Shown here: positions 26,627 to 35,818 of the stretch, piece by piece | How the letters are laid out: each line of letters begins with the position of its first letter | Position numbering within the stretch: the stretch's first letter is position 1 | Translations under genes and position numbers: made by a program | The notes under the pieces: generated by a model | What the model saw: the letters and a program-made list of their open reading frames with translations, nothing else | What the model was told of the DNA's origin: nothing | The model's database searches: none | Assembly (NCBI RefSeq): GCF_008692035.1 | Contig: NZ_VTFG01000001.1 | Span: 1,736,001 to 1,800,000 of the forward strand | DNA length: 64,000 nucleotides | Reading direction: 5' to 3' | Source of the DNA: Pseudomonas marginalis | GTDB taxonomy: Bacteria; Pseudomonadota; Gammaproteobacteria; Pseudomonadales; Pseudomonadaceae

Positions 26627-28146
26627 TGCCGGGTTATTTCAAGACCGAACGCGGCGCCCTGCTGCTGTTGCTCGGCGTCTCGGCCCTGCTGCTGCTCACC
26701 GGCCTGGGCGCACGTGACCTGTGGGGCCCGGAAACCCGCTGGGCGAATATCGCCTTGCAGATGCTGCAGAGCGGTGACTATTTCGATCCCTATCTCAAGG
26801 GCGTGCCCTATTACGACAAACCCCTGCCCTCCTACTGGCTGATCACTGGCGCGGCCCACCTGGTGGGGGGCCTCGGGCCCTGGTCGTTGCGCCTGCCATC
26901 GGTGATCGGCGCGTGGTTGAGTGTGTGGCTGGTGTACTTGATCGGCGAACGTTTGTTCCGCAAGGGCACGGGGCTGATCGCCGGCTGGATGCTCGCCACC
27001 ACGTTCTACTTCCTGTTCTGGGCCCGCGTGGCCACGGCGGATGTGCTCACCGTGTGCGGCGTGCTGGCGGCCGTCGCCTGGTATTGGCGCGGCCCCGACG
27101 ACACGCGGCTGTGGCGCTACACGGTGTTTTTCCTGTTGCTGGCCCTGACGTCGCTCTTGAAAGGCCTGATCGGCTTTGTGCTGCCCGGCCTGGTGCTGCT
27201 GCCGCACCTGCTCGGCGAACAGCGCTACAAGCGCCACCTCAACCTGCGCCTGGTGCTGGCCGTGCTGATCGCCGCAGCGGTGTATGCCGTGCCGTTCGTG
27301 CTGTCGCACGTCTACGGCGCACCGACCTATGGCGCGAGCGGCCTGGCCTTGGTATTCCGGGAAAACGTGGTGCGTTTCTTCGACCCGTTCGACCATAGGG
27401 GGCCGATCTACACCTACCTGATCTACCTGCCCGCCTACACCCTGCCCTGGACGCCGTGCTGGCTGCTGGGCCTGTGGCTGGCCGTGCGGCACTGGCGTCA
27501 CACCCCGCCGAACGTGCGCTGGCTGGTGTGGGGCCTGGGCCTGCTGTTTGTGTTCTTTACCGCCAGCGGCAGCCGACGCAGCTACTACGTACTGCCGCTG
27601 GTGCCGTTTGCCCAGTTGCTGGCGGCGTGGTGGCTGAGTGAACGCGTGTTGAAAAAGCCCGCCAGCTGGCCGCGCTGGCAGAAGGGTCTGGGGATCGCTG
27701 CCGCACTCATGCTGTTGGTCCTCGGCGTGGCCTATCCCTGGTCCAACAGCAATGGCGGCGTGACCCGCTTCGCCGAGGATGTGCAAGCCGAGGCCGTGAA
27801 AAGCGCGCCCTGGAACCAATGGCAGATGGTGCTGGTGGAAGTCGACAACAAGGTCCCGATGTACCTGCAAAATGGCGGCAAGCCGTTCTACTACATCGCC
27901 GAGACCCAGGACTTTCCCCGCCAGGGTGACACCGCCGCCTTCATGGCCTGGCTGGAAAAAACCAGCGGCCAGACCTTCGACCCGCACCGTACGATCATCG
28001 TCGCGCAGTTTTCCAAGGATGATCCGACGCCGCTGGCGTATCTGGGTGCGGATCATCAGGTGATCACGACCCAGCCGGACAATGGCGAGCGGTTGTTTCA
28101 GAAGCGTGACGAGGGCAGTGTGGCGTTTATCCCTGCGTCACGCTGA
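26623..28146 (+). CDS. second GT39-family glycosyltransferase
   Basis: 507 residues, ATG overlapping the arnT stop (ATGATG). The N-terminal loop carries the GT39 acidic pattern [20 protein letters not shown], and the next loop has [20 protein letters not shown]. About ten to eleven helices follow, then a soluble C-terminal domain of about 110 residues. It resembles ArnT in overall plan but lacks the ArnT-specific [11 protein letters not shown] and KLPTYIMPC segments. It probably transfers a sugar from a polyprenyl phosphate donor to an envelope acceptor; neither is known. Confidence 0.8.
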   Translation: MMPGYFKTERGALLLLLGVSALLLLTGLGARDLWGPETRWANIALQMLQSGDYFDPYLKGVPYYDKPLPSYWLITGAAHLVGGLGPWSLRLPSVIGAWLSVWLVYLIGERLFRKGTGLIAGWMLATTFYFLFWARVATADVLTVCGVLAAVAWYWRGPDDTRLWRYTVFFLLLALTSLLKGLIGFVLPGLVLLPHLLGEQRYKRHLNLRLVLAVLIAAAVYAVPFVLSHVYGAPTYGASGLALVFRENVVRFFDPFDHRGPIYTYLIYLPAYTLPWTPCWLLGLWLAVRHWRHTPPNVRWLVWGLGLLFVFFTASGSRRSYYVLPLVPFAQLLAAWWLSERVLKKPASWPRWQKGLGIAAALMLLVLGVAYPWSNSNGGVTRFAEDVQAEAVKSAPWNQWQMVLVEVDNKVPMYLQNGGKPFYYIAETQDFPRQGDTAAFMAWLEKTSGQTFDPHRTIIVAQFSKDDPTPLAYLGADHQVITTQPDNGERLFQKRDEGSVAFIPASR

Positions 28147-28251
28147 TAGCTGTGTATCGAGTGTGCTTGTACCGCGCTGGGCGTGGCGTGGGGACAGTGA
28201 GCCGCTGGATCATGGCAAACAGGTTTTCGCGTGAACATGCTTGTCGTGGCC

Positions 28252-28656
28252 TTATTTCGGTGAAATCACCGCCTCCGCCTCGATTTCGATCAACCACTCC
28301 GGCAACGAAAGCCCACTGACAATAATCCAGGACGACGGCGGCGGGTTATGGGGGAAGCGCTCACGCAGCGCCTGGGCGATAAGCTCCTGCCGATCACGTG
28401 CGGACTCGACGATATACAGCCGCAGCATTACCACATGGGACAAGTCACCCTCGACCTCCGCCAGGATTTTTTCGATATTGTCCAACGCCGTATCGGTTTG
28501 CTCGGCAATGCCTGGACCGACCGTACGCTCCTGGGCATCCACACCTACCTGGCCGGAAAGCAGAATACGCCGGCCATCAGGCACTTCGATGGCTTGGCTG
28601 AAGCCGTATTGCAGGGAGTTGAATACGCTCTTGGGATTGATGACCTTGGGTTGCAT
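28252..28656 (-). CDS. RidA/YjgF family protein
   Basis: 134 residues from the ATG at 28656, which has AAGGA 8 nt upstream; an in-frame start at 28686 is less supported. RidA proteins are small trimeric enzymes that hydrolyse reactive enamine/imine intermediates from PLP enzymes. Family features are IEVPDGRRILLSGQVGVDA, then QTDTALDNIEKILAEVEGDL and the C-terminal IEIEAEAVI. The variant arginine of the canonical RidA (in a CRVAV-like motif) is not obvious, so it may belong to another Rid subgroup. Convergent with the GT39 gene across a 105-nt gap. Confidence 0.8.
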   Translation of the reverse strand: MQPKVINPKSVFNSLQYGFSQAIEVPDGRRILLSGQVGVDAQERTVGPGIAEQTDTALDNIEKILAEVEGDLSHVVMLRLYIVESARDRQELIAQALRERFPHNPPPSSWIIVSGLSLPEWLIEIEAEAVISPK

Positions 28657-28887
28657 GACGAGTCCTTGTTGTCGGTAGAAGTGCAAGGCTAACGTTAAAA
28701 GTCTTACGTCTCCAGGAGAGGACTTTGGGTGATGAAGATGAGCAGGTCCATCGGACCGCTCTTACGCAGCTTTCGGGTTGCGTCTGATCAACCTCGCCGC
28801 CGCCCTTCGCGGGTCGCTGCACATTCAGAGAAGGGGTGTGGAAGCCCGAACTCCCATCATGTGGAAGTGATTAGGGCCGCTGCGCAG

Positions 28888-28916
28888 CCCAACGCGGGAC
28901 AAGCCCGCTCACCACA
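28888..28916 (-). repeat. solo REP sequence
   Basis: On the minus strand the core reads TGTGGTGAGCGGGCTTGTCC followed by CGCGTTGGG, the GTGAGCGGGCTTG class of P. fluorescens REPs. It belongs to the same family as the arms inside the 305-bp repeats at 35.5 and 38.6 kb. The rest of 28687-28967 shows no gene. Confidence 0.65.
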
Positions 28917-28967
28917 GAGGGAGTTCCCCTGCTTGCTCTTCAACAGGCCGTGATAAATACGCTGACG

Positions 28968-29900
28968 CTACCAACCGCCCATCGCCAGGCTGAACGGCGA
29001 AAACTCCGCGAACTGCCAGCGCAACGCCAACGCCGCCGGGCGGCGGACCACGTGGTCCACGGTCACCGTCCAGAGCCGCTGCGCGCCCTCGAAGCGGGCG
29101 ACTTCAGGGCCGTCGAGGATCAGCGAGGTATGCCCGGCGATCTGCAGCACATCCCCCGTTTCAAAGTCGATAAACAGCAGCCCCGCCACCGGGTTGGCCG
29201 CCAGGTTGCCCAGGGTGTTGAAGAACAGGTTGCCGGCAAAGTCCGGGATGGTCAGCACGTCGCCCTCCACGCGCACGAAGCCGGTATTACCGCCGCGATG
29301 GGAGACGTCCACCGAGCGTTCGCCGTCGACCTCCACGTAGCTGGCGACGAAGAAGGTATCGGCGTTGCGGATCATCGCTTGGGCGGCGTCGTCGAGGCCG
29401 TCAAGACGCTCGACCCGGGTGCCGGGTTTACGCGCAATCCCATCGACCGGCCGCAGCTGGATGTATTTGGGGCAATTGCCGTAGGTCTGCACCACGTCGA
29501 CCGACAGGCCCTCGTGATCGAGCGCGCCGATACGCCCATTCATGCGGTTGCGCCGCCGGGTGTTGAGGTCGATACCCAGCAGACCCACGGCAGCGCCCTT
29601 GTGCAAGGCGGCGCGGGCCGGGTCGCTGGCAGAGGGCAGGCTGTCAATCTGCAACGTATAAGGGTCGGGAGAGTGGACGAACCCCGGCGCGCCTTCAATC
29701 AGGGTCGCCCAGGGAATCCCCTGTTCATCCACCACGCCAAGCACCAGGTAGGGCAACAGCGGATAAAAATCCCGATGCTGCTCCGGCAGGTGATCGCGTA
29801 TCACCTTGGGCCCGACCACCGCCATGCGCTCGGCCACGCCGACCGCTGCTTGTAACTGCCGTTCGCCGGCATGCCAGGGGGATTGTTCAATAGGGTTCAT
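28968..29900 (-). CDS. pyridoxamine 5'-phosphate oxidase-like FMN-binding family protein
   Basis: 310 residues from the ATG at 29900, which has GGAGGTGATCACC immediately upstream. Longer frames back to 30152 run through the LysR gene and are rejected. The split-barrel flavin/heme-binding fold is indicated by ADTFFVASYVEVDGERSVDV, then SHRGGNTGFVRV and NLFFNTLGNLAANPVAGLLF, IDFETGDVLQIAG. These segments are typical of PNPOx-like proteins linked to oxidoreductases. There is no C-terminal ferredoxin-reductase domain. It lies 79 nt beyond two LysR genes and a GST gene on the same strand. Confidence 0.78.
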   Translation of the reverse strand: MNPIEQSPWHAGERQLQAAVGVAERMAVVGPKVIRDHLPEQHRDFYPLLPYLVLGVVDEQGIPWATLIEGAPGFVHSPDPYTLQIDSLPSASDPARAALHKGAAVGLLGIDLNTRRRNRMNGRIGALDHEGLSVDVVQTYGNCPKYIQLRPVDGIARKPGTRVERLDGLDDAAQAMIRNADTFFVASYVEVDGERSVDVSHRGGNTGFVRVEGDVLTIPDFAGNLFFNTLGNLAANPVAGLLFIDFETGDVLQIAGHTSLILDGPEVARFEGAQRLWTVTVDHVVRRPAALALRWQFAEFSPFSLAMGGW

Positions 29901-29979
29901 GGTGATCACCTCCAGTGGGTTGCCCCCATGCTGCGCCTCGCCAGCCAAACGCAGAATACCCAGCCCAGGCAATCCACTG

Positions 29980-30864
29980 TTACGCCAACTGAAATGCCGG
30001 ATGCTCACGCAGCGCCGCCACGCAATGATCGACAAAACTGCGCACACGCATCGGCCCATGGCGCCCTTCGCCGTACACCACATGCACCGGCAGGGGCGCT
30101 GGCTCATAGCCCTGCAGGACGCGGCGTAACTGGCCGCTGAGCAGATGCTCATGCAGCGGATAGCTCAAGCAACGCACCAGCCCCGCGCCCTGCACCGCCG
30201 CATTGATCGTGCCTTGCACCGTGGCGCAACTCAGCCGCGCGCGGGCCTTGAGCTGGCCCCCCTGGAACGCCCAATGCACCGGGTCGGCAGTGGCGATCAG
30301 GCGATGCCGCTTGAGGTCGTCCGGGTGTCGGGGTTCGCCGTGCGCCGCGAGGTAAGCGGGACTGGCGCAGAGGATCTGCCGCACGTGCCCGACCGGCCGC
30401 GCGATCAGTGAGGAACTGGGCAACTCGCCGACCAGGATCGCCACGTCCAGCCCCTCTTCGTGCAGGTTGGGGTAATAGTCGTGGTAGTGGGCGGTGAGCT
30501 GCACCGCCGGATAACGATCCATGTAGCTGGCCAACAGCGGCGCCATCACATAGCGGCTGAACAGCAACGGCATGAACACCCGCAGATTGCCCTGGACCTG
30601 TACATGCAAGCCGTTGGCCGAGGCTTCGGCGGCGTCCACGGCGGCCAGCAGCCGCACGCAGTCGGCCATGTAGACAGTGCCCGTGTCGGTAAGGCTGACA
30701 CCCCGCGTGCTGCGTTGCAGCAACGGTACGCGCAGGCGTGCTTCCAAGCGGGCGATCGCACGCATCAATGTCGGCGCCGAGACCTGGGCTGCACGTGCGG
30801 CCGAGGCCAGGCTCGGTTGCTCGGCGAGCGCGGCAAACAGCTGCATATCGCGATAACGCTCCAT
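29980..30864 (-). CDS. LysR-family regulator (second of an overlapping pair)
   Basis: 294 residues. Starts MERYRDMQLFAALAEQPSLA at 30864, where its ATG overlaps the stop of the preceding LysR gene (TGATG). The helix-turn-helix is AARAAQVSAPTLMRAIARLE. The effector domain contains AHYHDYYPNLHEEGLDVAIL and ends FVDHCVAALREHPAFQLA, the layout of the CrgA-like LysR subgroup. A divergently related copy lies directly upstream, probably from tandem duplication. Confidence 0.88.
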   Translation of the reverse strand: MERYRDMQLFAALAEQPSLASAARAAQVSAPTLMRAIARLEARLRVPLLQRSTRGVSLTDTGTVYMADCVRLLAAVDAAEASANGLHVQVQGNLRVFMPLLFSRYVMAPLLASYMDRYPAVQLTAHYHDYYPNLHEEGLDVAILVGELPSSSLIARPVGHVRQILCASPAYLAAHGEPRHPDDLKRHRLIATADPVHWAFQGGQLKARARLSCATVQGTINAAVQGAGLVRCLSYPLHEHLLSGQLRRVLQGYEPAPLPVHVVYGEGRHGPMRVRSFVDHCVAALREHPAFQLA

Positions 30865-31784
30865 CAACCGCGCCGCTTCATCGCCGGATTCAAGGCCGTG
30901 TCCTGGCCCAGGCGATGGCTGAGGAAATCCACAAAGGTGTGGATCTTGGCCGGCACGCGCGCGCTTTTCTGGAACACCACCTGGATCGGCAACGGGGCCG
31001 GCTCGAAGTCCTCGAGGACAATTTCCAGCTCGCCGGCCGCCACCGCCGCCGCGACCTGATAGGACAGCACCCGCGTCACCCCCCAGCCCAGGCGCGCCAG
31101 GTTGATCGCTGCGTTGTTCGCCGAGACCACCAGGCGCGGTTCGATGGGCACCGTCAGCGGCTGGCCGGCGTCGACAAACGCCCACTCACTCACCAATCGG
31201 CTGGAGGACAGGCCGACGATCTGCGCCGCAGGCAATTGCCCGGGGTGCCGGGGGCGGCCGTGCTGGTCGAGATAGCCGGGCGAGGCGCAGACCACCCGGC
31301 GTACCTCGCCCACTTTGATCGCCTGTTGCCCCGGCTCATGCAGATGGCCGATGCGCACAGCCACATCGATACCCTCGTCGGTCAGGTTGACCACCCGATC
31401 CACCAGCAAGGCATTGATATTCACCAGCGGAAAACGGTCGAGGTACTCGCCCAGCACCGGCGCCACATACAACTCGCCAAACAGTACCGGTGCGGTCACC
31501 GTGAGGTGGCCGCAGGGGATCGAATAACTGCCCGCCGCCGCTTCTTCGGCTTCGTCCAGCTCGGCGAGGATGCGCCGGCAATCTTCGAGGTAACGCTGGC
31601 CGGCCTCGGTCAGGTGCAGGCTGCGGGTGGTGCGCGCCAGCAGCTGGGTGCCGATGCGCGCTTCCATGGCGGCGATGGCCCGGGTCACGCTGGGTGGCGA
31701 GGTGTTCAGGCGGCGCGCCGCGGCGGCAAAGCCCTCCTCCTCGGCCACCGCCAGGAACACCTGCATTTCGTGAAATCGGTCCAT
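30864..31784 (-). CDS. LysR-family regulator (first of an overlapping pair)
   Basis: 306 residues. Begins MDRFHEMQVFLAVAEEEGFA with helix-turn-helix ARRLNTSPPSVTRAIAAMEA. The effector domain has LVNINALLVDRVVNLTDEGI and a C-terminus FVDFLSHRLGQDTALNPAMK. It lies 18 nt after the GST gene on the same strand and overlaps the next LysR gene, so GST, LysR and LysR look like one transcript. Confidence 0.88.
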   Translation of the reverse strand: MDRFHEMQVFLAVAEEEGFAAAARRLNTSPPSVTRAIAAMEARIGTQLLARTTRSLHLTEAGQRYLEDCRRILAELDEAEEAAAGSYSIPCGHLTVTAPVLFGELYVAPVLGEYLDRFPLVNINALLVDRVVNLTDEGIDVAVRIGHLHEPGQQAIKVGEVRRVVCASPGYLDQHGRPRHPGQLPAAQIVGLSSSRLVSEWAFVDAGQPLTVPIEPRLVVSANNAAINLARLGWGVTRVLSYQVAAAVAAGELEIVLEDFEPAPLPIQVVFQKSARVPAKIHTFVDFLSHRLGQDTALNPAMKRRG

Positions 31785-31802
31785 CGATGCGCCTCAGCAA
31801 CG

Positions 31803-32435
31803 TTAATGTGATTGCAACCCTACCGCCGTACGCGGCATGCCCACAAATCCTGGCAAGGCCTCGATGCTGGCAAGCCAGGCGCGCACCTTAGGGTAGTCGG
31901 CCAGCGACACATTGCCTTCCGGCGCATGGGCCACATAGGTGTAGAACGCAATATCGGCGATGCTCGCCTGCTCCCCCGCCAGGAAGCGGGTTTCGCTCAG
32001 TTGCTGCTCCACCAGTGCCAACAAGCCATGGGCACGGCTGATCGCCGCCGCCGCATCCACATCGGCACCGAACACCACGGCCAGCCGTGCGGTGGCGGGC
32101 CCGGCGTGCAGCTCGCCGGCGGCCGCCGACAGCCAGCGCTGTACGCGCGCCTGCCCCACCGGGTCGCTTGGCAACCATTGGCCCTTGCCGTATTTCGTGG
32201 CGAGGTAGACCAGGATCGCGTTGGAGTCCGCCAGTACGGTGCCGTTGTCGTCAATCGCCGGGACCTGGCCGAAACGGTTGATGGTCGCAGTGAAGTCAGC
32301 GCTTTTATGCGCGCCTTGCTTGAGGTCCACCAGGATGAACTCGCTGGGCAACCCCAGCAGGGACAGCATCAGCTCGGCCCGATGGGAATGGCCGGACAAG
32401 GGGAAACCATAGAGTTTGATCGCAGGCTGGGACAT
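31803..32435 (-). CDS. glutathione S-transferase family protein
   Basis: 210 residues from the ATG at 32435. The thioredoxin-like N-terminal domain has [20 protein letters not shown] with the S/H-rich active-site region, [11 protein letters not shown] (cis-proline) and [15 protein letters not shown]. The helical C-terminal domain has [20 protein letters not shown] with the N-capping SIADI motif. It conjugates or reduces with glutathione; the substrate is unknown. It heads a minus-strand run with two LysR genes. Confidence 0.86.
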   Translation of the reverse strand: MSQPAIKLYGFPLSGHSHRAELMLSLLGLPSEFILVDLKQGAHKSADFTATINRFGQVPAIDDNGTVLADSNAILVYLATKYGKGQWLPSDPVGQARVQRWLSAAAGELHAGPATARLAVVFGADVDAAAAISRAHGLLALVEQQLSETRFLAGEQASIADIAFYTYVAHAPEGNVSLADYPKVRAWLASIEALPGFVGMPRTAVGLQSH

Positions 32436-32539
32436 GTAAGGCTCCAAAGGGTGGGGGTTTGACACCGGCATGTTCCACCGCTGCGCCGACCACTGGAATC
32501 ACCAGCTTTTACAATCCAGCATTTCAGCGGATGAAACAA

Positions 32540-33412
32540 TCACTCGCCAAACAGTTCGACGATCAACGCAAACAACGTGGTCTTTACCGCACTGTCCAAC
32601 GTGGTCCAGGCCAACCCCGTGCGCGCCTGGAACGCCCCCAACGCCAGTGGCCGCGACACGCAATTGGCCGGCAACGCCCGCGCGGCCTGCTGCGGCAGTA
32701 CGCCGACGCCCAACCCGGCGCAGACCAGCGCGAGCATGGTGGTGAACTCGCCCAGTTCGGACGCGATCTGCAAAGGGATGCCCACGGCCTGGATAAATTC
32801 GTCGTAGAACCCGGGCGCATAGCGCCGCGCAAGGATGTACACCGGCACGTCGAGCAGGTCGCCGGGCTGGATCGACGCCTGGGCGGCCAGCGGATGATCC
32901 ATCGGCAGGGCCACGCAGAACGGCTCGCGCAGCACCACGCGGGTTTGCACCCCGGGGTAGGCGGCGGGCAGGCGCATCAGGCCGAAATCCAGGCGATCAT
33001 TCTTCAGCGCGGCGGCTTGATCGGGGCCGGGCATGTCCTTGAGTTCCAGCTCGATCCGCGGGTAGCGCTGATGCACCGTGCGGATCAACGCGGGTAACAG
33101 GTGCGGCAATACCGACGACACAAAGCCCAAGCGCACCCGGCCGATTTCCCCCCGGTTGGACGCCCGCGCCGCCTCCGCCGCCCGAGCGGCCTGGTGCAGG
33201 GTCGCCTGGGCTTCGGGCAGGAACACCCGACCGGCATCGGTCAAGGTCACCGAGTGGCGATTGCGGTCCAGCAGGCGTACGCCCAGGCCAGTTTCGAGCA
33301 GCTTGATCTGCATGCTCAGGGCCGGTTGCACAATCGACAACTGCGCCGCCGCCCGGCCGAAATGCAGCTCCTGGGCCAGTGCCACAAAGGCGCGCAAGTG
33401 CTTGAGTTCCAT
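32540..33412 (-). CDS. LysR-family regulator divergent from the idonate/gluconate genes
   Basis: 290 residues from the ATG at 33412 (GAGG just upstream); an upstream in-frame start at 33463 would add 17 residues. Begins MELKHLRAFVALAQELHFGR, helix-turn-helix AAAQLSIVQPALSMQIKLLE. The effector domain has VRLGFVSSVLPHLLPALIRT. It is transcribed away from the SDR/idnD genes across 129 bp that hold a palindrome, the usual arrangement for a LysR regulator and its target. Confidence 0.87.
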   Translation of the reverse strand: MELKHLRAFVALAQELHFGRAAAQLSIVQPALSMQIKLLETGLGVRLLDRNRHSVTLTDAGRVFLPEAQATLHQAARAAEAARASNRGEIGRVRLGFVSSVLPHLLPALIRTVHQRYPRIELELKDMPGPDQAAALKNDRLDFGLMRLPAAYPGVQTRVVLREPFCVALPMDHPLAAQASIQPGDLLDVPVYILARRYAPGFYDEFIQAVGIPLQIASELGEFTTMLALVCAGLGVGVLPQQAARALPANCVSRPLALGAFQARTGLAWTTLDSAVKTTLFALIVELFGE

Positions 33413-33438
33413 CGAGCCTCCCCGGTTATCACCGATAT

Positions 33439-33452
33439 TGATCAGCCGATCA
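33439..33452. promoter_or_regulatory. palindrome in the divergent LysR/SDR promoter region
   Basis: TGATC-AGCC-GATCA is a perfect 5-bp inverted repeat in the middle of the intergenic region 33413-33541, flanked by AT-rich sequence. It is a candidate LysR binding site; the assignment rests on position and symmetry only. Confidence 0.4.
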
Positions 33453-33541
33453 TAAATAAACATTGGACCTGCGCCCTATACCGGAGTGAAGTTAAGCCCA
33501 TCAGCCATTGTTTTGATTATCACAAGCGCGCCCGGAGAAAC

Positions 33542-34321
33542 ATGCCCATGCAAAGCGTTCTAGACACCTTTCGCCTCGATGGCCGGCTGGCGCTGGTCAC
33601 CGGTTCCAGTGCCGGTATCGGCCTGGCCATCGCCCGAGCCCTGGCCCAGGCCGGTGCGCGAGTGGTGCTCAACGGGCGTAACCGCAGCACCCTGCGCGAC
33701 GCCGCCGCGCTGCTGACCCTCGAGGGCCTGGAGGTGCACACCGAGGCCTTCGACGTCACCGACAGCGCGGCGATCCAGGCCGGTGTGGCCGCTATCGAGG
33801 AACGCCTCGGGCCCTTGGACATCCTGGTCAACAACGCCGGCATGCAACGCCGTGGGCCGTTGGAAGACTACAGCGAGCAGCACTGGCGCGAACTGATCAG
33901 CACCAACCTCGACAGCGCCTTCCTGGTGGGCCAGGCCGTGGCACGGGCGATGATCCCGCGCAAGCGGGGGCGCATCATCAATATCTGTTCGGTGCAAAGT
34001 GAATTGGGCCGCCCGGGCATCGCGCCGTATGCGGCGAGCAAAGGTGCGTTGAAGATGCTCACCAAGGGCATGGCCATCGACTGGGGCCCCCACGGGCTGA
34101 CAGTCAACGGTATCGGTCCCGGCTACTTCAAGACCGAGTTGAACGCCAACCTGGTGGCCAACCCCGAATTCAGCGACTGGCTGGTGCAACGTACGCCGAG
34201 CCGACGCTGGGGCGACGTCGCTGAGTTGGCCGGTGCGGCAGTGTTCCTGGCCAGCGATGCCGCGAGTTTCGTCAACGGTCATATCCTCTATGTCGACGGT
34301 GGCATCACCGCGTCGCTGTAA
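33542..34321 (+). CDS. SDR-family gluconate 5-dehydrogenase-like oxidoreductase
   Basis: 259 residues. Glycine-rich cofactor motif TGSSAGIG, NNAG at about residues 98-101, and the catalytic Ser-Tyr-Lys in ICSVQSELGRPGIAPYAASK. Close in plan to IdnO/gluconate 5-dehydrogenases (interconverting 5-ketogluconate and gluconate). GGAG lies 5 nt before the ATG. The idnD-like gene follows after 14 nt, as in idonate operons, supporting the assignment. Confidence 0.75.
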   Translation: MPMQSVLDTFRLDGRLALVTGSSAGIGLAIARALAQAGARVVLNGRNRSTLRDAAALLTLEGLEVHTEAFDVTDSAAIQAGVAAIEERLGPLDILVNNAGMQRRGPLEDYSEQHWRELISTNLDSAFLVGQAVARAMIPRKRGRIINICSVQSELGRPGIAPYAASKGALKMLTKGMAIDWGPHGLTVNGIGPGYFKTELNANLVANPEFSDWLVQRTPSRRWGDVAELAGAAVFLASDAASFVNGHILYVDGGITASL

Positions 34322-34335
34322 CCCTGGAGAACCTT

Positions 34336-35388
34336 ATGCACGCCATTGTCTGCCACGCCTCAAAAGACCTGCGGGTCAGCCCCCAGGACGAACCTCACAG
34401 CCTGGGCCCCGAGCAACTGCGCGTGCGCATCGCCCGCGGCGGCATCTGCGGCTCGGACTTGCACTATTACCAGCACGGCGGCTTCGGCACTGTGCGCCTG
34501 CGCGAGCCGATGGTGCTCGGCCACGAAGTCTCGGCAGTGATCGACGCCGTGGGCTCCGACGCCGGCCGGTTCAAGGTCGGCCAACGCATTGCCGTATCGC
34601 CCTCGCGCCCGTGCGGTGCTTGCCGTTATTGCCATCAAGGCCTGCCCAACCACTGCCTGGACATGCGCTTCTACGGCAGCGCGATGCCCTTCCCGCATGT
34701 CCAGGGCGCGTTTCGCCAGAGCCTGGTGATCGAGACGCACCAGGCACATCTTTTGGCCGATCATGTCAGCCTCACCGAAGGTGCACTGGCCGAACCGCTG
34801 TCGGTGGGGTTGCATGCGATCCAACGGGCCGGCGCGGTATTCGGCAAGCGCGTGCTGGTGACCGGTTGCGGCCCCATCGGCAACCTGCTGATCGCCGGCC
34901 TGCGCGCCGCCGGTGCGGCTGAAATCGTCGCGGTGGACCTGTCCGCCAGCGCCCTGGCCTGCGCGGAAAAAATGGGCGCCACGCGCACCCACAACATTGC
35001 CGACGGCATCGACGCGCTCAAGCGCTACACCGCCGAGAAGGGTTACTTCGAGGTGATGTTCGAAGTCTCCGGCAGCGCCCAGGCCCTGCGTAACGGCCTG
35101 GACTGCATCGCCCCGCGCGGCGTGCTGGTCACTGTCGGCTTGGGCGGCGAGGTGTCACTGCCGCTGAACCTGCTGGTCAGCCGCGAGATCGACCTGCGCG
35201 GCACCTTCCGCTTCCACAGCGAGTTTGCCCAGGCGGTGGACTTGCTCAATCGCCAGGTCATCGACGTGCGCCCGGTGATCTCCCACACGCTGCCGTTCGA
35301 GCAGGCGGTGCAGGCGTTTGAACTGGCGGCGGACAAGACCCAGGCGATGAAGGTGGTGCTGGATTTTGGCGTGGTGGATCAGCCTTGA
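34336..35388 (+). CDS. idnD: L-idonate 5-dehydrogenase-like zinc alcohol dehydrogenase
   Basis: 350 residues, medium-chain dehydrogenase. Catalytic zinc ligands lie in GGICGSDLHYYQHGG and LGHEVSA, the structural zinc site has four cysteines in CGACRYCHQGLPNHC, and the NAD-binding motif is VLVTGCGPIGNLL. The segment DLHYYQHGGFGTVRLREPMV is typical of IdnD. It oxidises L-idonate to 5-ketogluconate, which the SDR encoded upstream could reduce to gluconate. No idonate transporter is adjacent. Confidence 0.82.
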   Translation: MHAIVCHASKDLRVSPQDEPHSLGPEQLRVRIARGGICGSDLHYYQHGGFGTVRLREPMVLGHEVSAVIDAVGSDAGRFKVGQRIAVSPSRPCGACRYCHQGLPNHCLDMRFYGSAMPFPHVQGAFRQSLVIETHQAHLLADHVSLTEGALAEPLSVGLHAIQRAGAVFGKRVLVTGCGPIGNLLIAGLRAAGAAEIVAVDLSASALACAEKMGATRTHNIADGIDALKRYTAEKGYFEVMFEVSGSAQALRNGLDCIAPRGVLVTVGLGGEVSLPLNLLVSREIDLRGTFRFHSEFAQAVDLLNRQVIDVRPVISHTLPFEQAVQAFELAADKTQAMKVVLDFGVVDQP

Positions 35389-35422
35389 ACCTGTGACGAG
35401 CCCTTCTGGTAAGCAAGATTCT

Positions 35423-35450
35423 TGTGGCGAGGGCGCTTGCTCCCGTTGGG
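35423..35450 (+). repeat. solo REP-like sequence
   Basis: TGTGGCGAGGGCGCTTGCTC followed by CCGTTGGG, another P. fluorescens REP class (GAGGG-CTTGCTCC core). It lies just before repeat A in the gene-free stretch 35389-35818. Confidence 0.55.
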
Positions 35451-35465
35451 ACGCGAAGCGGCCCC

Positions 35466-35770
35466 AGCTCTTATCAAACTTAAAATAACTCACTGATTTT
35501 AAAGGGTTAAAGTTTCACACTGAAGTCTTGAGCCCTGCATAAATAATTTCAGGCGAGCGCATTCTTGTGGTGAGCGGGCTTGTCGAATCGTCGCACCGCC
35601 CGCGTTGGGCTGCGCAGCAGCCCCAAAACCAGGCGCAGAGGAGTGTCTGATACACCACATTTGTCTTCATCAGGGGCGCTTCGCACCCCAACGCGGGCGG
35701 TGCGACGATTCGACAAGCCCGCTCGCCACAGAGGTCCCAGTTTGCTGCGCGACAGCGCGGCGCCGAAGAC
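35466..35770 (+). repeat. 305-bp inverted repeat, copy A
   Basis: This segment is the reverse complement of 38532-38836 over its full length with about a dozen mismatches and no gaps by eye. Inside it, 44-bp arms at 35566-35609 and 35687-35730 are complementary to each other with about one mismatch, giving a REPIN-like core (outer end TGTGGTGAGCGGGCTTGTCG). It codes for nothing credible. With copy B it encloses fetB, fetA and an aldo/keto reductase gene. It fills most of the gene-free stretch 35389-35818. Confidence 0.88.
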
Positions 35771-35818
35771 GGGGTGGGGCCTCCATCACCACAGAAAACC
35801 CCTTCGCCAAATGAACGC

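Noticed and set aside
26608..28056. 482-codon minus-strand open frame opposite the second GT39 gene
   Set aside because: Sense strand has the GT39 acidic loop and membrane helices; antisense is a shadow.
28687..28967. Possible small gene or RNA between ridA and the PNPOx-like gene
   Set aside because: Apart from one REP sequence I see no ribosome binding site, terminator or conserved structure that would support it.
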